A stretch of DNA of 64,000 nt from Glycine soja (taxonomy: Eukaryota > Streptophyta > Magnoliopsida > Fabales > Fabaceae), in contig NC_041011.1 of assembly GCF_004193775.1 (NCBI RefSeq), forward strand, positions 41,981,167 through 42,045,166, written 5' to 3'. The notes beneath the pieces were generated by a model. The model searched no databases. It was not told the DNA's origin and was given only the letters and a program-made list of their open reading frames with translations. Both the position numbers and the translations under genes were made by a program. Shown here in pieces: positions 11,394 through 25,005 of this stretch. Numbering within the stretch: position 1 is the stretch's first letter; the number at the start of each line of letters is the position of its first letter.

Positions 11394-14300
11394 TCACCGA
11401 GGGCTGCTTGTTTTCTGCTTGGCCTTCTCAATGAGGGGCTTCAGCTGCTTCTTCTCAGCAAGAATCTTTAGAAAGTTAAACAAAAAGGGTATGTAGTTGT
11501 GTTTCCTGCGAATATTTTCTGTTTTCCATTTTTTGAATTTTTCTTCCTCCATCAAGATCTTCTCAGTCGCAGCTTCAATCCCAGCATTCACTTCAGAGAG
11601 AGAATTGTTCAGTGCCTCAAAACTGCTATTGTCGACCAGTCTGTCTGACTTTGATGCTGCTAGCTGCTGCAAAATGCGCTCCCTCCTCTTCTGAAGTTCC
11701 TTCAGCTCAGCTGTATACAACTCTTTCCTGTTCTTGATGACTGCCAGGAGATTGAATCTTATCTCACTTTGGGAATACCTTTCAATGCGTTCCTGGATCA
11801 CAGGCTGCACTATCTTCAACCATTCAATATCACCTTGCCCACCAGAGCACTGACCAAGGCTGATGGGACCCTCCTTTAATCCATCAAGCTCATACAGTAC
11901 CCCATCAACAGGTAGATAGCTTATGAAGTGGTAAACATCATCATCTCTGGTAGCAACCTTTTGCTCTTCAGGAACAAAAGGTTCTGGCCTAGCAAAGCTA
12001 TTATGGGCTGTACGTATGGCCTCACTGTTATTGATGGCCAAACCTTTGAGTTCAGGAGGGAAATTCTTGGTAAATTCTTTCAATTTCGTCAGCTCTGGAC
12101 CAATGTCAATGTCTGGTGAATTCATAAGAATGGACAAGATTGCTTGGGTTGCACAAGCATTATTAATTACCTACAAATGGACGGCTAGATCAGTAAAACC
12201 ATACAACGACAAAACAAGTATGATATTGGCTTTTAATTATTAAAGTAAAAATAACCTGACTAGCAAAAAACAAGTTAGGGTTGGGATCTTTGATAACCAC
12301 TCGGTCATCCTTTTCTCCTGGACGCCATTTGAAAAGAAAAATCAACCCATAAACAGGCCTGAAATTGAGGACAAAATCCCACAGAAAGAGAGCAGGGAAA
12401 TGTTCACAAATCAATTATCATAACATATGGGCTATCATTACAAGTTCAAGACTAGCTGATATAGTACACTGACCTAAGGCTGTTGAGAGAGTCAAGATCC
12501 AATGAATAAAGTTCCTCAACCTGCCAAGGCATATCTAGGCGTGAGGAATTTGGGATAGCAAGCATAAAAATATTCAAACTGGAACCAGAAAAAACAAAAG
12601 TAAGTGTTTTTTCTGAGCCCGGGAATTTACCACATTTATTTTGGATAACAACATTGAACAATTTCCATGGTCAATAAATTGAAAAATTCTCAGTTGAACA
12701 ATTCAAATTGATAATTTTCTGGTAGTTTTCCATTTTGGTAGTGACAAACCCAGATTAGTTCCAAACAGTCATGCTCTGAATTGGCAAGAAAAGGTAAACA
12801 ACAATTTGCTTAACACATGCCCAGGAACAAGAATCCCTTTGCACAAGGTCCAAGCTTTTCCTGAGGGCATTTAGAGGGTGATAATGTAATTAGTGTGCGG
12901 CTGTTATCTGTATATGTATATTCTGGTGGCTGCACCAGATTGTGAGTTGAGCTGAATCAGCACCTTGTCAGTTTTTGCGTCAGTGCCCTGTCAGAATTAG
13001 TTAGCTCACTAACATTCAGTTTGATAGCTGGAGTCTACTACAGGTCAAGTTAGGTTTTAGTTTTTTAGTTTGTAGCAGAAGCTATCTTGGTTTTGAGTGT
13101 GTCTGTGTGTATGAGCCTTGAAAAAATTTCTCTTTGTAATATAAATTCATTTTTACAGTTCAATAAAATTTTCATCAGATCATTTCCTCTTGACTTCTCT
13201 CAACTCTTTATGGTATCAAGAGCTTCAAAGGCTAACCATGGCTAATGATCCAAATCCCATCCATTAGATAACTTTCTCTGTACTTCTCTCAACTCTATAG
13301 GAAAAGTCTCTTTTCCATTCAGCAGCGTTATTTTCCATTCTCAATCTATGGTTCATGCTTTCTTGCCTGAAAATGAAAACCCCAGCCAATAGCATTGCTA
13401 TGTGAAAACTAACTTCAGATTAAGGTATTTCACTTCCTCACAAACCCTTTAATTTTAAAAAGGTGGTACAGCTTCCTTTCCTCCATCATTTTTTGGTGCT
13501 ATTAAGATAACCTACACCCTTTGACTCATTATATTAGTTCATGTACCATGGGACAATATTTTAAGATTCTGTGTGAGCACAGAGAGTGCCCTCAGACTTT
13601 GGCGGGGCTTATGATGATTCCTTACTTCATTATATTGGGTTTTGAGAAGACAAGAAGGCTGGCATTATCAAGTCAGGGGGTGTGCAGTCTATATAGTTCT
13701 TTTGTGAGATTGGTTGGATCAGATGCTTGCATCCTTTAGAAAGTCTCATACTACTAGAATTATGACAGCATAGGTTGTGCTTATCTCTTCTTATTGGCAT
13801 TGTGCTCAGCTCATAGGTTTGTGGTTGCTTCAAGGGAGTTACCATCTGCAAAGTGACGGGGCAGACTTGATGCTTTCTTTATTTTGTTCACCTTCTTCTA
13901 TCTCAATTAAACGGGCTTGGAGGGTATTTTTTAGTTGCCCCCTAGTTGTATTCTTCCTCTCTTCTCTTCAACAGAGTTATTTACATTATTATGAATGTTA
14001 GGACACTAACAAACAGAAAAATTTGACAGTTAAATATCCCTGTAACGTTGATACTAAATGCTAACCAACCCTGTTCATGGGAATAAAATTCCTAGGTATA
14101 ATATTCCTGAGAATGCAATATTATAGCTTGAAACAATCATCCCCAATATGTCTTTGAGAGTTAGGTTTTAGAGAGATAAGAAAGGGAGGGTGATATTATA
14201 TTTTTAAGTTTAGAGAGTTATGCAACGTTTATAAATAAAAATAAATAAATTATGTTTTTATTTTAAAAATTTACCAAAATAGAGAATATTTATTAAAAAT

Positions 14301-14648
14301 AAAACAATTGTTGTCCCCTCCCTACCCCCAAGGGAAGCAAAAGCTCCTAAACAAGAAACAAAAACCAATATCCCACACCAAAACCAAGCTAAAGAATATG
14401 AAAAAAATACATATCCAACATAATAAAAATACCTGTACTCCTTTCACTTGCATTTGCTGAATAAGTTCTGTAAACACACCTGGGAGAAAAAGAAGCAAAA
14501 TCAAAGTATAAAAGAGAGCACCAGTCAAACAGCATCTCTATCAAACAAGACTCTCAACCCTAGCCACAACTCTAACCATTATTAATCTCAAAAACAAAAC
14601 TCATGAACTTTGCATACCGGGATCGGACTCAATGGTGCACCAAGACAT
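11394..14648 (-). CDS. Ubiquitin C-terminal hydrolase, UCH37/UCH-L5 type
   Basis: Five exons: 14648-14618, 14479-14433, 12520-12474, 12358-12256 and 12170-11394, all GT-AG, in frame, 334 aa. This matches the usual length of plant UCH1/UCH2. The catalytic set is complete: oxyanion Gln76 (FFASQ), nucleophile Cys82 (NNACATQ), His157 (DDVYHF) and Asp172 (YELDG). The N-terminus [20 protein letters not shown] is typical of the family. The C-terminal third is rich in Lys and Glu and probably helical ([14 protein letters not shown], later [14 protein letters not shown]), corresponding to the UCH37 tail that binds the proteasome receptor or INO80 in other eukaryotes. It should release ubiquitin from chain ends or small adducts. 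The start was chosen because it opens the family N-terminus and has a clean donor ten codons later. Intron 2 is about 1.9 kb and holds retroelement debris. Confidence 0.93.
12880..13990 (+). repeat. Degenerate Ty1-copia remnant inside the UCH intron 2
   Basis: A tggtatcaagagc segment at 13211-13223 resembles the primer-binding site of copia elements (complementary to initiator Met-tRNA). An LTR-like stretch precedes it (polyadenylation-like ttgtaatataaattc near 13135), and a possible gag start, atggctaatgatcc, lies just downstream near 13238. The rest, to about 13990, contains only broken reading frames. Boundaries are approximate. It is opposite in orientation to the host gene. Confidence 0.5.
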
Positions 14649-15961
14649 GATTCTGAACAGTTAGAAGCAACCTGCGAACAAGAAAAGGAACAGGAACTCA
14701 GGTTCAGGTGCACGATTTTTTCAAAAACAAAGTTGATTTTTTGTCTTGCTTGTTCCCAATCTTCTCTCCGGCAACCAGAAATATTCCGCATACAAACATG
14801 AAACGACGCTGAGAATGAATCGTTTTCGCAATAAAACGACACGAAAGAAAGAAAAAGTTACCTTCGTTACTCTCTCCTCTGCCTTTGATAGCCCCGGTCC
14901 GGTTGGGTTAAGGTTTTGGTTTTGCACTGTAAATGTAATTCCAGTCCTTTCTTTTATTCCACGTTCCACTGCTAAGGATTTATACTTTTATAGTAAGATT
15001 TAAATTATTCATTTAATTTTTATAATTTTAAAATTTATTTTTTAGTTTTATAATTAATAAGTGAATGATTTAGTTTTTGAAATTTAGATTTTAATTTCTA
15101 AAATATTTTTGTCATAATTAAAAAAATTTAACAATAAAGATTTGTTGGAAATTAAAATATAAACTTTAAAATTAAAAAATTTATTTATTCAACTTTAAGA
15201 TTAAAAAATTCACTTATTAGGATTTATTAGGATTTTATACGGACTAAGTGTCTAATTAAACCTTGTAGTTATATATACAAAACCACATTATTATTCAATA
15301 ATTCCTTTTTTTAATTTAAGAGAACAACTATAAATAATTTTTTATAATATATAAATTAATTTCAATTAAAATTTGTAATAAATAAATATTTCTAGAAATA
15401 AGAAATAAATATTAGATTTATGTTGAATAATTTAAATTGTGATAAAAGAAAGTATATCTAGTGGAATGAAATGTTAAGAAAATTAAATATAAGGGTAATT
15501 TAAAAAAAAACAAACAAAGGATGATTGAAAGAATTATTTTTCTAATTTAGAAAATAATACATAAAATTAAATTTTAAAGAATAAACAAGAAAAATATTGA
15601 TATAGAGATAGATATTCCTACTTTGTGTATTTGTGTGCAAGAAAATTTAATTTTAAGTTATATATACTCTACTTTGTCTAGTATTTATAATTTATCTTTA
15701 TATCATGAATTAGTATTTTAATATGTCCATAGTATAATAAAAAAAATTATAGGAGTGGATAAAGAGAACAAATCTCACTATAAATTCTCATTCTTAAAAG
15801 AAGTGTTTTTAATTTTGTATTCGTTATAAATTTTAATTAACCTAAATTTTAAATTTTGATATTCTATGTATATATAAATTAGAATAATCATGTTAAATGG
15901 AAATGTTTTTAGCAGCTATTATTTAATATTTGTTTTTTCCATATAATCTGAAGATGGAAGA

Positions 15962-16225
15962 GTGAGAGAAGATAATGACAAAGAGAAAATAGAGATTACG
16001 TCCACCTTATCTCCTTCTCTGGGCCAAACCAGTAAGGAGAATGATGAACGATCATTGACATACAGTTCGAAAACTAAGCCCATCACTATCTCATTCTCAG
16101 AGAATGGACCATACTGGTTTCATAAGTATGAGGACGTGCGGAAGGGCAAAATAGACATTTCACTGTTTTTCTGGGTGTACCAGGAAAACAGCTGGGTGCG
16201 CCTAGCAGTTCCCAAGTATCTATGA
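15962..16225 (+). CDS. Unassigned 87-residue ORF, possible gene fragment
   Basis: The ORF is more GC-rich than the surrounding DNA and has an ordinary amino-acid mix, for example GPYWFHKYEDVRKGKIDISL and FFWVYQENSWVRLAVPKYL. That suggests real or former coding sequence rather than chance. I do not recognise the family. It could be a single-exon fragment of a captured or decayed gene. No clear promoter or partner exon was found. Confidence 0.25.
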   Translation: MREDNDKEKIEITSTLSPSLGQTSKENDERSLTYSSKTKPITISFSENGPYWFHKYEDVRKGKIDISLFFWVYQENSWVRLAVPKYL

Positions 16226-17366
16226 ATTCTAGGCCCACATGACTTCAGTATGTAACCTTTGTATATTTTTGTTTATTAATTTTAGACTGTATGTGGTGTT
16301 TTATTATTTATTTTTGAAAATATTTGTATATGCATGAATTGTAATTGTAATATATTCTCAATTACAATTTTTTGTGATATTTTTAAATTGGTGACGAGAT
16401 ATATTTAGACTTTTTTTCGTTTTTTTATAAATGACTATCATAACTTTATTTTAGTAATAATAATTGTTTTGAGTTTCATTGAATAAAGAGAAGACTGAAT
16501 AATAATTAAAAAAAGGAAAAACGATAAGAAAGAAATAATTCATAGCTTTATCTCATTGATGCATCTAATTATTGCGCATACATGCTTACGCCATCCACAA
16601 ATAAAATTAGTAAGTATATTGGCTGTTGCCTGTTGAAGTAGACTTGTGAACCACAATTATGATTTCTGTTGAGTGTTGACCATAGGAGAGTTGGGCATCC
16701 ATATACTGGCTCGTAATTTTAACTTTATGATTAATTAAATAATAATACTGAACCTTAAGAAGAAGATAAATAGTAAAAAAAGATGCAACTTAATTGATTA
16801 AATAGGTACCTAAATAAATTATTATAAACCCCACAGTACATGTCTTTCATTCTTAAAAAAAATAAAAAATAATAGGATTTTTTTATAAAAGGAATAGGAT
16901 ATAGTTTTATTATATAAAACATTTTATTTTATTATATATATATATAAGCATATATATCGTAAAGAAAAAGAAAGAATAACCATGTATACTTTTAAAGTTG
17001 TTATATAAAATAAGTTAAGTTGAAGAAATAAAATAAAATATCTTATTACATTGATGAATAAATTATAAAAAAGAATGTATGAATTTTGACATGTCAACAA
17101 CTACCAATAAGTGGCCGTTTGACTAGTAATGAGCTCTGATCTTTTAAGCAAGTTATTAAAAGTTTTTTTTATGCAAAAGTTATTAAGACTTTGAATCTTT
17201 AATATTGTATATGGAGAATGACTGGGAGAGAATAATTTATCTTTGATTGATTTTATCTCTTGGTTTAGTTTGATTTATTAAAAATATGATATATAACAAA
17301 ATAAGAAAAGTAGTATAGGATAAATATATAAGCAATACAAAGATATAAGTTATTGGACAATTTTGT

Positions 17367-17369
<3 letters not shown>

Positions 17370-17439
<70 letters not shown>
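17370..17439. repeat. (TA)n microsatellite, 70 bp
   Basis: An uninterrupted AT dinucleotide tract of about 35 units. The ORFs crossing it on the minus strand (runs of Ile-Tyr) are artefacts. Confidence 0.97.
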
Positions 17440-17442
<3 letters not shown>

Positions 17443-18129
17443 TGGACAAATAATGGACAATACAAATAAAATAATATAAATTTATTAAAATATTTAATAT
17501 TAATTATGTTAATACAATTTATATCAAATTTAATATATATATAGAAATAAAAAAAGAGAGATTATAATAAAAAAATCTGGTATTTTTTTAAATGATTATA
17601 TTAGTTAGTTATTATTTTGTCAGTTATTGAAGATATAAAAAAATAAAATAAAAGGAATCCTTAAATACTGTACTTTTTTACAGTTATATGTACCCCAAAA
17701 AAAATACCATCTTAATTAATTGTATAAAAAAAGACATTTTAGTTAATGTAAAGTTTATCTCTTTCATTCAATTTTTTAAATCTGAGTCTGATACATAGAA
17801 AGAAAAAAATTCTTTAAAACCAAAAATATATTATAGATATTATTGATTTTTTTAAAACAAATATATTCCCGATTTATGTATAACTATAAATGGGGATGGG
17901 ATATTTATTGTCCTACACCAAAAACATTATTAAATTTTATTTATTTTTAATTCATAAATTTATATAAATATAGTAATTAAAGTAATTATGATAAGGAAAT
18001 TATCATCAATTCAAATCGATTTAAATTCAAATTAAAAGATAAAAAATTAAAAAATAAATGAGAGAAAAATACGATAAGTAAAATAAAGATATTATTTAAT
18101 TTTACTAATATAAATATATGATCTAAATA

Positions 18130-18665
18130 TTTAATTGGCTTAAATAAGATTTTATTCTTTTAAAATTAAGTAATTATTTTTTTAGTTCTTAAAAAAAAAA
18201 TTTATTAGTCCCTCAAATTTTTTAAAAGTTATTTTTAGTTTCTGTCATCTTTGTGTTAAGTAAAATTTATGGTTGTTTTACATCATCATAAATATTTTTT
18301 TTTTAATTCAATATCTTTAAAATGATTTATGTCAATTTAAAACTATAAGAATATGCAAACAATTGAAATAATTTCAAACTCATGTTTTTTTTTGTTTTTT
18401 TTCTCTAAAATTATCAAAATATGTAAAAACAAAAGTCACCAATATGAGAAAAATATTTTGGCGATTTCAAAATCGCCAAAAATGATTTTAAAAAAATTAT
18501 GGTTAAAAACTACCACAACGTGTGAAACTATGATGACAATAAACAAAAAGTAACTAAAAGTAACTTTTCTGAAATTTGAGGAACTAATAAAAATATTTTT
18601 TTAAGGACTAAAAAAATAATTATTCAAATTTAAAGGACTAAAAGTATATTTAAATTTATTTAATT
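18130..18665. mobile_element. Fold-back / long-TIR MITE-like element
   Basis: About 120 bases at 18135-18255 reappear as a diverged reverse complement at about 18540-18660. The shared core reads ttagtccttaaa..., then tttttattagt and cctcaaattt. The spacer contains a short perfect palindrome, tggcgatttcaaaatcgcca (18460-18479). There is no coding capacity. The long terminal inverted repeats fit a non-autonomous DNA transposon, perhaps Mutator-like; no target duplication could be fixed. Confidence 0.6.
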
Positions 18666-19749
18666 TAATTTTCATCCAATTATTTAATTTTTCATTAATA
18701 TTTTTGTACACACACCCAATGAAAAAATGGTAACGACACTCTTTTTGATATTCTAGAAACAAAACCTACTAAAAATTAATAATTTTTAATAAATTCTAAT
18801 CAATCATAAAAAAAATTCCTTAAAATAAAGTGTGCAAGTAGCATCTCTCCGCAGCCAATTATTCAAATAAACCTGTCTAAATTCTGTCACTATCTAAGTA
18901 AAAATGTTGGATGAGGCATATTTGATAGTAGATAAAACTCTAAAAGCAAGTTAGGAAAAGCCAACTTGTTTTCGCTGATGAGGCTATATTTGATAACTGA
19001 TAGTGATAACTCCCGGGGAAAAAGAGAGTCAATAACCAAATGGAGAGAAAAACAAATATGGCCATTATGCTCTTCTTTGTTACCTTTTCAATGGCTTGAA
19101 ATATAAGCACATGATATTGCGCCACAACCTACCAATAGGATAAGTTTCATATAGCACGGGAATAATATAATCAGTTGAATAAACTTATAACACGCAACAT
19201 ACGTAATAATCATCAATCATAAAATGCCATTGAATTAAATTAAAGATATCATATCCTATAAAAAAAATTAAAAATAATATCGTATTAGAGATTCAATGGG
19301 AGTGAACTGAACAAGCAGGACAAGACAAAAGGTGTGTATATCATTTGTAACAACCTTAATTTTTCTTAATAAACAAGTAAGAAAGAAAAGATAACAAGAA
19401 CGTTAGATGAATATGTTGGAGCAATAATATTTGATATGTTAATTTGTTTGTTTGTGTCACCGCGTTGTTCGGTTCCCGCTCCTTACGTGAACTAACTATA
19501 TCTAAAATCAAAAATTAAAGGAAAGAAACTTATCCTTTTTTTTTTCCAATTTTTTTCTCCAAACCTTACGTATTTGAATTACAATTACGTCCACGATGAC
19601 CGTCACCATCTTCTCCATTAGTTCTCCTTTTCAAATATTGCATATTGCTTGTGGCTAATCAAACACTTTTCCATGACCTTTGCTGCTTTTGATTTTGATC
19701 ACAACAACACAACGCCAACGCCGTTCTCTGCTTTTGAAAATCAGATATT

Positions 19750-22700
19750 ATGAAGTCACCTTCTCGAGTACCCTTTCTTTCTTTCCTCCCTTCTGCTTCA
19801 ATTCATATTTTCCTCTTTTTTTTTCTTTCTAAAACAAATAATATGGCCAACCAATAACCATGCTCTTTCTTATGTTCTTATTTGTTTTAAATTTTAATGA
19901 TTTCATGATTTTGCATGGCCTATGCCTATAGGGGCTCTGCCTGTTTTCTGTTGTGTAAGGAATTATTAAAGATGAAAAACATAATCAGAATTTTAAGAAA
20001 TTATGAAAAGAGGAATTAAAAGAGTCTTCAATTCTATAAAATTATTGTGCTTTTGCTTTTATCTAAACCTTGTCTTATGTTGGACCAGGCTTTTTCTGGT
20101 GCTGATACAAAGAGTAGAAAATCATGTCTTTATGCCATCTTCCCAGCAGCTTCTTTAATTTGTGCTGTTTTATTTTTCATGACCTCGTCCTTCACACACG
20201 AGGTATACATAAAATCCTTGTCTCATAATGAAGAATTTGACTTTGACTAAGTAGGATTCATGTTCTTCCAAATTTCATGCAGCCGAAACTACCAGGCTGG
20301 AAAATGGATACAGCAGTGGACGCAGATCAGAATGTAATAGTGGACACAGTAATTGATAAATGCAAGGTTCTTTCTCTCACTTGCATGCTTTTCTTAATCA
20401 TTGCACTGTTTCAAGTGCTGAACTTTGGTGCTTATATTTGTTTATATTGTTTAGTAGAACCAGTGCAGGCCTAATGGAAGTGAAGCATTACCTGCAGGCA
20501 TAGTCTCCACCACTTCCAGTTTGGAATTGCGGCCTTTATGGAATCCTCCCGTGACTAAGAAGGGCCATCACAAAATAGAAGTGAGTTTCAACATGACTTT
20601 TTTTGTAGGTTATTGATGTAGCCTTCAATTGTCACTCTATTGACATAGAACACATATCATCACCACCTGAGTCAAATGGTTCTAATTATTTTTTCTTTGC
20701 TTCTGGTATGGTATGTACTAAAATTGGCTAAATTTGGACAGCTTAAGGTAAATGCATCAACCAATTTGTTTGCAATGGCAGTTGGGATAAAACAGAAAGA
20801 TCTTGTGAGCAAGATGGTTAAAAAGGTACTCTAATGAGTTTTGTACAAATTATTCATTGCAAATTATACTCTATGTTGTTTGTGGGTCATGACCGTCTTT
20901 CTACCCTATATCACAGTTTATAGACAGTAATTTCGTCGTGATGCTCTTCCACTATGATGGTATTGTTGACGAATGGAAGGATCTCGAGTGGAGTAGTCTT
21001 GTCATTCATGTGTCGGCAATTGATCAAAGCAAATGGTAGGTGTCTAGGTGATTTTACATTCCGTTCACATCCATATTTTAAACCATTTCATGTTTCATAT
21101 ATCATAAATACGTTTTCATTGACTAGGTGGTTTGCCAAACGTTTCTTACACCCTGACATAGTTACAGAATATGATTATATTTTCCTTTGGGATGAGGACC
21201 TAGGAGTTGAGCATTTCCATCCAGATAAGTAAGTAGAATTCCGTTTTAACTTTTGTTAATTATATGCACTTGCTTTTTCATTCAAATATGGAACTATTAT
21301 AAGTTTTATGTCTGAAATGTATTTTTCCATGTTTCTTAAATTCTTTTCAGGTATGTTTCTATTATCAAACGTGAAGGGCTGGAGATATCACAACCAGCAC
21401 TGGATCCTAAAAAATCAGAAGTGCATCATCAGATTACTGCACGTGGGAGGAGGTCATCAGTGCACAGGTTCACCCATATGTCCTCTTCATGTTCTCAACA
21501 ATAAGTTATGTAGTTCTCATTATATCATTATAGCAGTCTTCACTATTTCAATAAGTACTTCTTTAGAATTAGGCCCTGCTATTATATGTCAAGAAGGAAA
21601 TCCTCTGGAGGTTGATTGATTATATAGCAATTAAGGTTTGCTTATGGTTTAAACTTTAATGTAGTTAACCAAACAGTATACTCTACACCTAATTTGAGAA
21701 AGACATTTTGAGTTCAAACCCCCTCAATATGTGGTAATGAACATTTATTGAAAAAACTAAAAGAGAACTTGTGTTTCCCTTCTAATGGTGTTGTAACTAG
21801 ATAAGTGTGCTTTAAAGCATATTTGTGCATGCTTTTGGTCATTGTGCTTGCAGAAGGACATATAAAGCTAGTAATGATGGTAAAGGGTGTGATAAAAGCA
21901 GCACTGCCCCACCTTGTACAGGGTAAGTATTTTTGTGGTAAACAAATTTAACGTGGATTTCCCTTTATTCCACACAGTTCAAGAAATTAAAGGTGAACTA
22001 ATTTGCTTCAGGTGGATAGAAATGATGGCTCCTGTTTTCTCAAGAGCTGCTTGGCGTTGTGTTTGGTATATGATTCAGGTGCACCACTCTGTACTATTAA
22101 GTATTAATGCAGCTGTGGAGCATTACCATAAGCATTGCTCTATAATGGTTTCATATTTATTCACCATCTGTGGTTAATTTTTACAGAATGACTTGATCCA
22201 TGCATGGGGTCTAGACATACAGCTTGGCTACTGTGCTCAGGCAAGTTGAGTTATGTTTTGGTTAAATTTGATTTCCATTTTTCTATATGCAATACCATAG
22301 ATTGTTGATACTGTTCTCAAATCAAAATCAACTTTTTATCTGGATAATCATGGTAACTAAAATCAATACTGACACCTAGATGAAATGCCATTTCTTATTG
22401 GAGAATAACACCAACAACATTCATGAAACTGTATTTAAATTTTGTCCTTTTATCAATCTCCTTTTATTTTTGCTTTCTAGTTCAATCTGACCTTTATTTC
22501 TGATGGATACAGGGTGATAGAACAAAAAACGTTGGTGTTGTGGATGCTGAATACATTGTCCACTACAATCGTCCCACCCTTGGAGGCATAGATAATACTA
22601 TGGTCAGAAAAGTGCCATTTTTATTAAAGAGTTTAATTATGAAGAAAGACTTGTTTTAACTTTTTAAAGATTATAATTTCTTAGCACACTTCTTATTTAG

Positions 22701-23210
22701 CATGTGTGTCGCTTATTCTGTCTTCCTTAAAACTGAGACTTATCTGTGACTTGCAGGTTTCTTCTCAGGAAAAGGATCATAGAGTTGATGTAAGTTACCA
22801 TGTTGTCATGATTTGTCAATTGAAGTATTCTCTGAATGTTCCTCACTTAAAAGCATGTTTCATTTTGCTGTCCAATTCAGAATCATAGTCTGGTACCAGT
22901 CAGATTATTTGCAAAACTTGTGCCTATGGATGGGCTAATACTTGGATTGTGTTTGTCAGTTTGTTTGATAAAAAAGAAAAAAAAAGTTAAAAATTGGGGG
23001 TCCCCTCTGATGTTTGGTGCAATAGCCAACGAAATAGTCACTGGTTACCTTTGAAGCTAATACTTTAATTTTTTTTGTTCTGTTGTTACTAACATTGTTT
23101 TCTGGGTGATGCAGGTGAGGAGACTTTCTTACCAAGAATTAGATGTCTTTAGAAAACGTTGGGAAAAGGCAGTTGAGGAGGATAAATGTTGGGTCGATCC
23201 ATTTCAATAG
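19750..23210 (+). CDS. DUF707 family protein, single-pass membrane
   Basis: Fourteen exons: 19750-19767, 20089-20202, 20283-20366, 20464-20580, 20742-20825, 20917-21035, 21127-21228, 21351-21467, 21854-21922, 22012-22078, 22187-22240, 22513-22602, 22757-22789 and 23115-23210. They join in frame to 387 aa. A short cytosolic N-terminus is followed by one hydrophobic segment (about residues 17-37, with SLICAVLFFM), so a type II membrane protein of the secretory system is likely. The DUF707 region runs from about residue 110 to 380, with FHYDGIVDEWKDLEW, YIFLWDEDLGVEHFHPDKY and GLDIQLGYCAQ. It ends KCWVDPFQ. The DxD-like WDED suggests a glycosyltransferase-like fold, but the biochemical role of DUF707 is not known to me; the old label 'lysine-ketoglutarate reductase trans-splicing' is unhelpful. 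Exon 4 must start at 20464, because the nearer acceptor would read into a stop. Intron 11 has a GC donor (CAG|GCAAGT). Confidence 0.92.
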
Positions 23211-25005
23211 CCAGTGCAGGAATTGGAGTGGTAAAATAAGTTCTATGTAAACTTTGTACAAAAAAAATAACATGTCATTTATGTAAAGAGAAGAAGTGCT
23301 ACTGGCAGCTAAAGCATGTGTTGACCATGGGTATGACAGAAAGCTTAAGAGGATCCCAAGGACAACATGACTCCTGGAATAAAGTTTTATCTTAAATAAG
23401 CAAGGTGCATTTTAGTGGAAAAATTTTCACCTTTATTGGATCAGCTTTGAGGGTAAATAAAAAGATGATGAGAGGGTAGTTAGAAACTCGTAAATCAGCT
23501 AGACTCTAAGCGTTGTTTTTCTTGACTAAACATCTTACTGTCAATTTTATTTTTTTTGGATTTTGATTTGAGAAAATTAATTGATGTCAAGTGCATTTGA
23601 AGACAGTTTATAATTATTGATTTAATTACCTTTTGAGTATTCATTTTATCTTTTTTTTTTTTTGGATGATCACTTGATTCCACATTTTTCTTCCGTAACC
23701 CACATAATACTCTGCATTTTGTTTCCTTCCTAGCATGCATATGACAATCACAAATTTTGAGTCACAATATATTAAAGATAGCAAAGAGGAGAAGCATTTG
23801 ATACAGTTTAATATCTAAAACGAACAAACTGGTAGTGGCCACTGGCAGTTTTCAATAGCGTTAAAAAATCACTGCAATAATATAGCAATATCAATTTTGT
23901 AAAGACGAATCTCTTAACAAGTGTTCTTACTTCTTAGGTTAACAATAAAGGAAATATAAAAAATTATTTATTAATTATTTTTTAAATAAATAGAAATATT
24001 TAATAGTACAATGTCCGTTACTAATTGGTGATATTAAAAAGATAAATACTAATCAATGTCCGTTTAAAAACTAAAAAAAAAAGAAGTTATTTGTAAGTGT
24101 AAAATTGTAATACTCCATTCTCAAGGAAAAAAATTCAATTTTTTTGTTCGCAGATATAGGTAAAATTTAACTATTTAATTTAACTATTTTTATCTTATTT
24201 AATGAAATTATGTTTAAAATATCCTTTAATAGCGGGTTTATGTTTAATATTAAGTTTCACACGAGGATAGTTTAAGAAAAAAAATTGTGTTCTAATTAGA
24301 ATGACACAGTTTAACGAAGTAAATTAATTTTCTTCATATGTATGAAGTTCCTTTTTTTGTTAAAAAAAAAAAAAACAGAGGGAGTATAGTCTGACTTTTT
24401 GATACTCACCTATATTTTTAAAAATGAACACTTATTTTTTTTAAAATCCGTAACCAATGTCCTCAGGGACTGGTTAACATTATCCTAAATTAAATGGTAT
24501 GTGCGGGGGAGAGTATGACCCGTACACATTGCCTTATAGATCAACAAAACAAACAAACTAGCTTGCCAAACTTTGAAGGTATGAGTGATGTCAGAAAGAT
24601 TCTCAAACACTCTTCTCAAGATACACAATTTATATGCAACTCTCCAAACCAGAGCCTAAAGCCAAACGCCTCTGTCTCACAAATTTACCAATACAGATAT
24701 GTAAGTGCAATATCCATGCTTTATTAATTTAACAATACAGAAACGTTGGTATCAGCATCATAATACAACACATAGAAAAGAGAGAACAATACACATACCA
24801 AGGCTCATGCATTGATACATGATCCATTATGAAACAAACAGCAAAACCTATTACAGATATACTAGCAGGTTTGTAGCTAAGGCTTAACTGTCCTCTATTC
24901 CAACCCCACCAAATTAAACACCTGAATTCATTAGTATGTTGATTGAAAGGTGAAAAATTATTATTAAGTCCAATATTCTCAACTGGACATTTACAAGAGA
25001 AAACA
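23211..25005. other. Convergent intergenic region
   Basis: About 23211-23450 is probably the 3' UTR of the DUF707 gene and about 24730-25005 the 3' UTR of the cysteine-rich peptide gene on the other strand. The part between is AT-rich, and I recognise no gene in it. A plus-strand ORF near 24494-24727 shows no family features. Confidence 0.45.

Larger units (their letters stand above)
14649..19749. other. Long AT-rich intergenic region
   Basis: The first 300 bases are the UCH 5' flank. The remainder is AT-rich, with a long (TA)n tract, a fold-back element and one unassigned ORF (listed separately). Some sequence of higher GC near 19440-19740 probably belongs to the promoter and 5' UTR of the DUF707 gene. 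No other gene is recognised. Confidence 0.45.

Noticed and set aside
11192..12243. Plus-strand ORFs opposite the UCH gene
   Set aside because: They are antisense shadows of the confirmed UCH exons.
17237..17465. Minus-strand ORFs with Ile-Tyr repeats
   Set aside because: They translate the (TA)n microsatellite and have no other content.
24494..24727. 77-codon plus-strand ORF
   Set aside because: No motif and no partner exon; it lies in the convergent 3' flanks of two genes.
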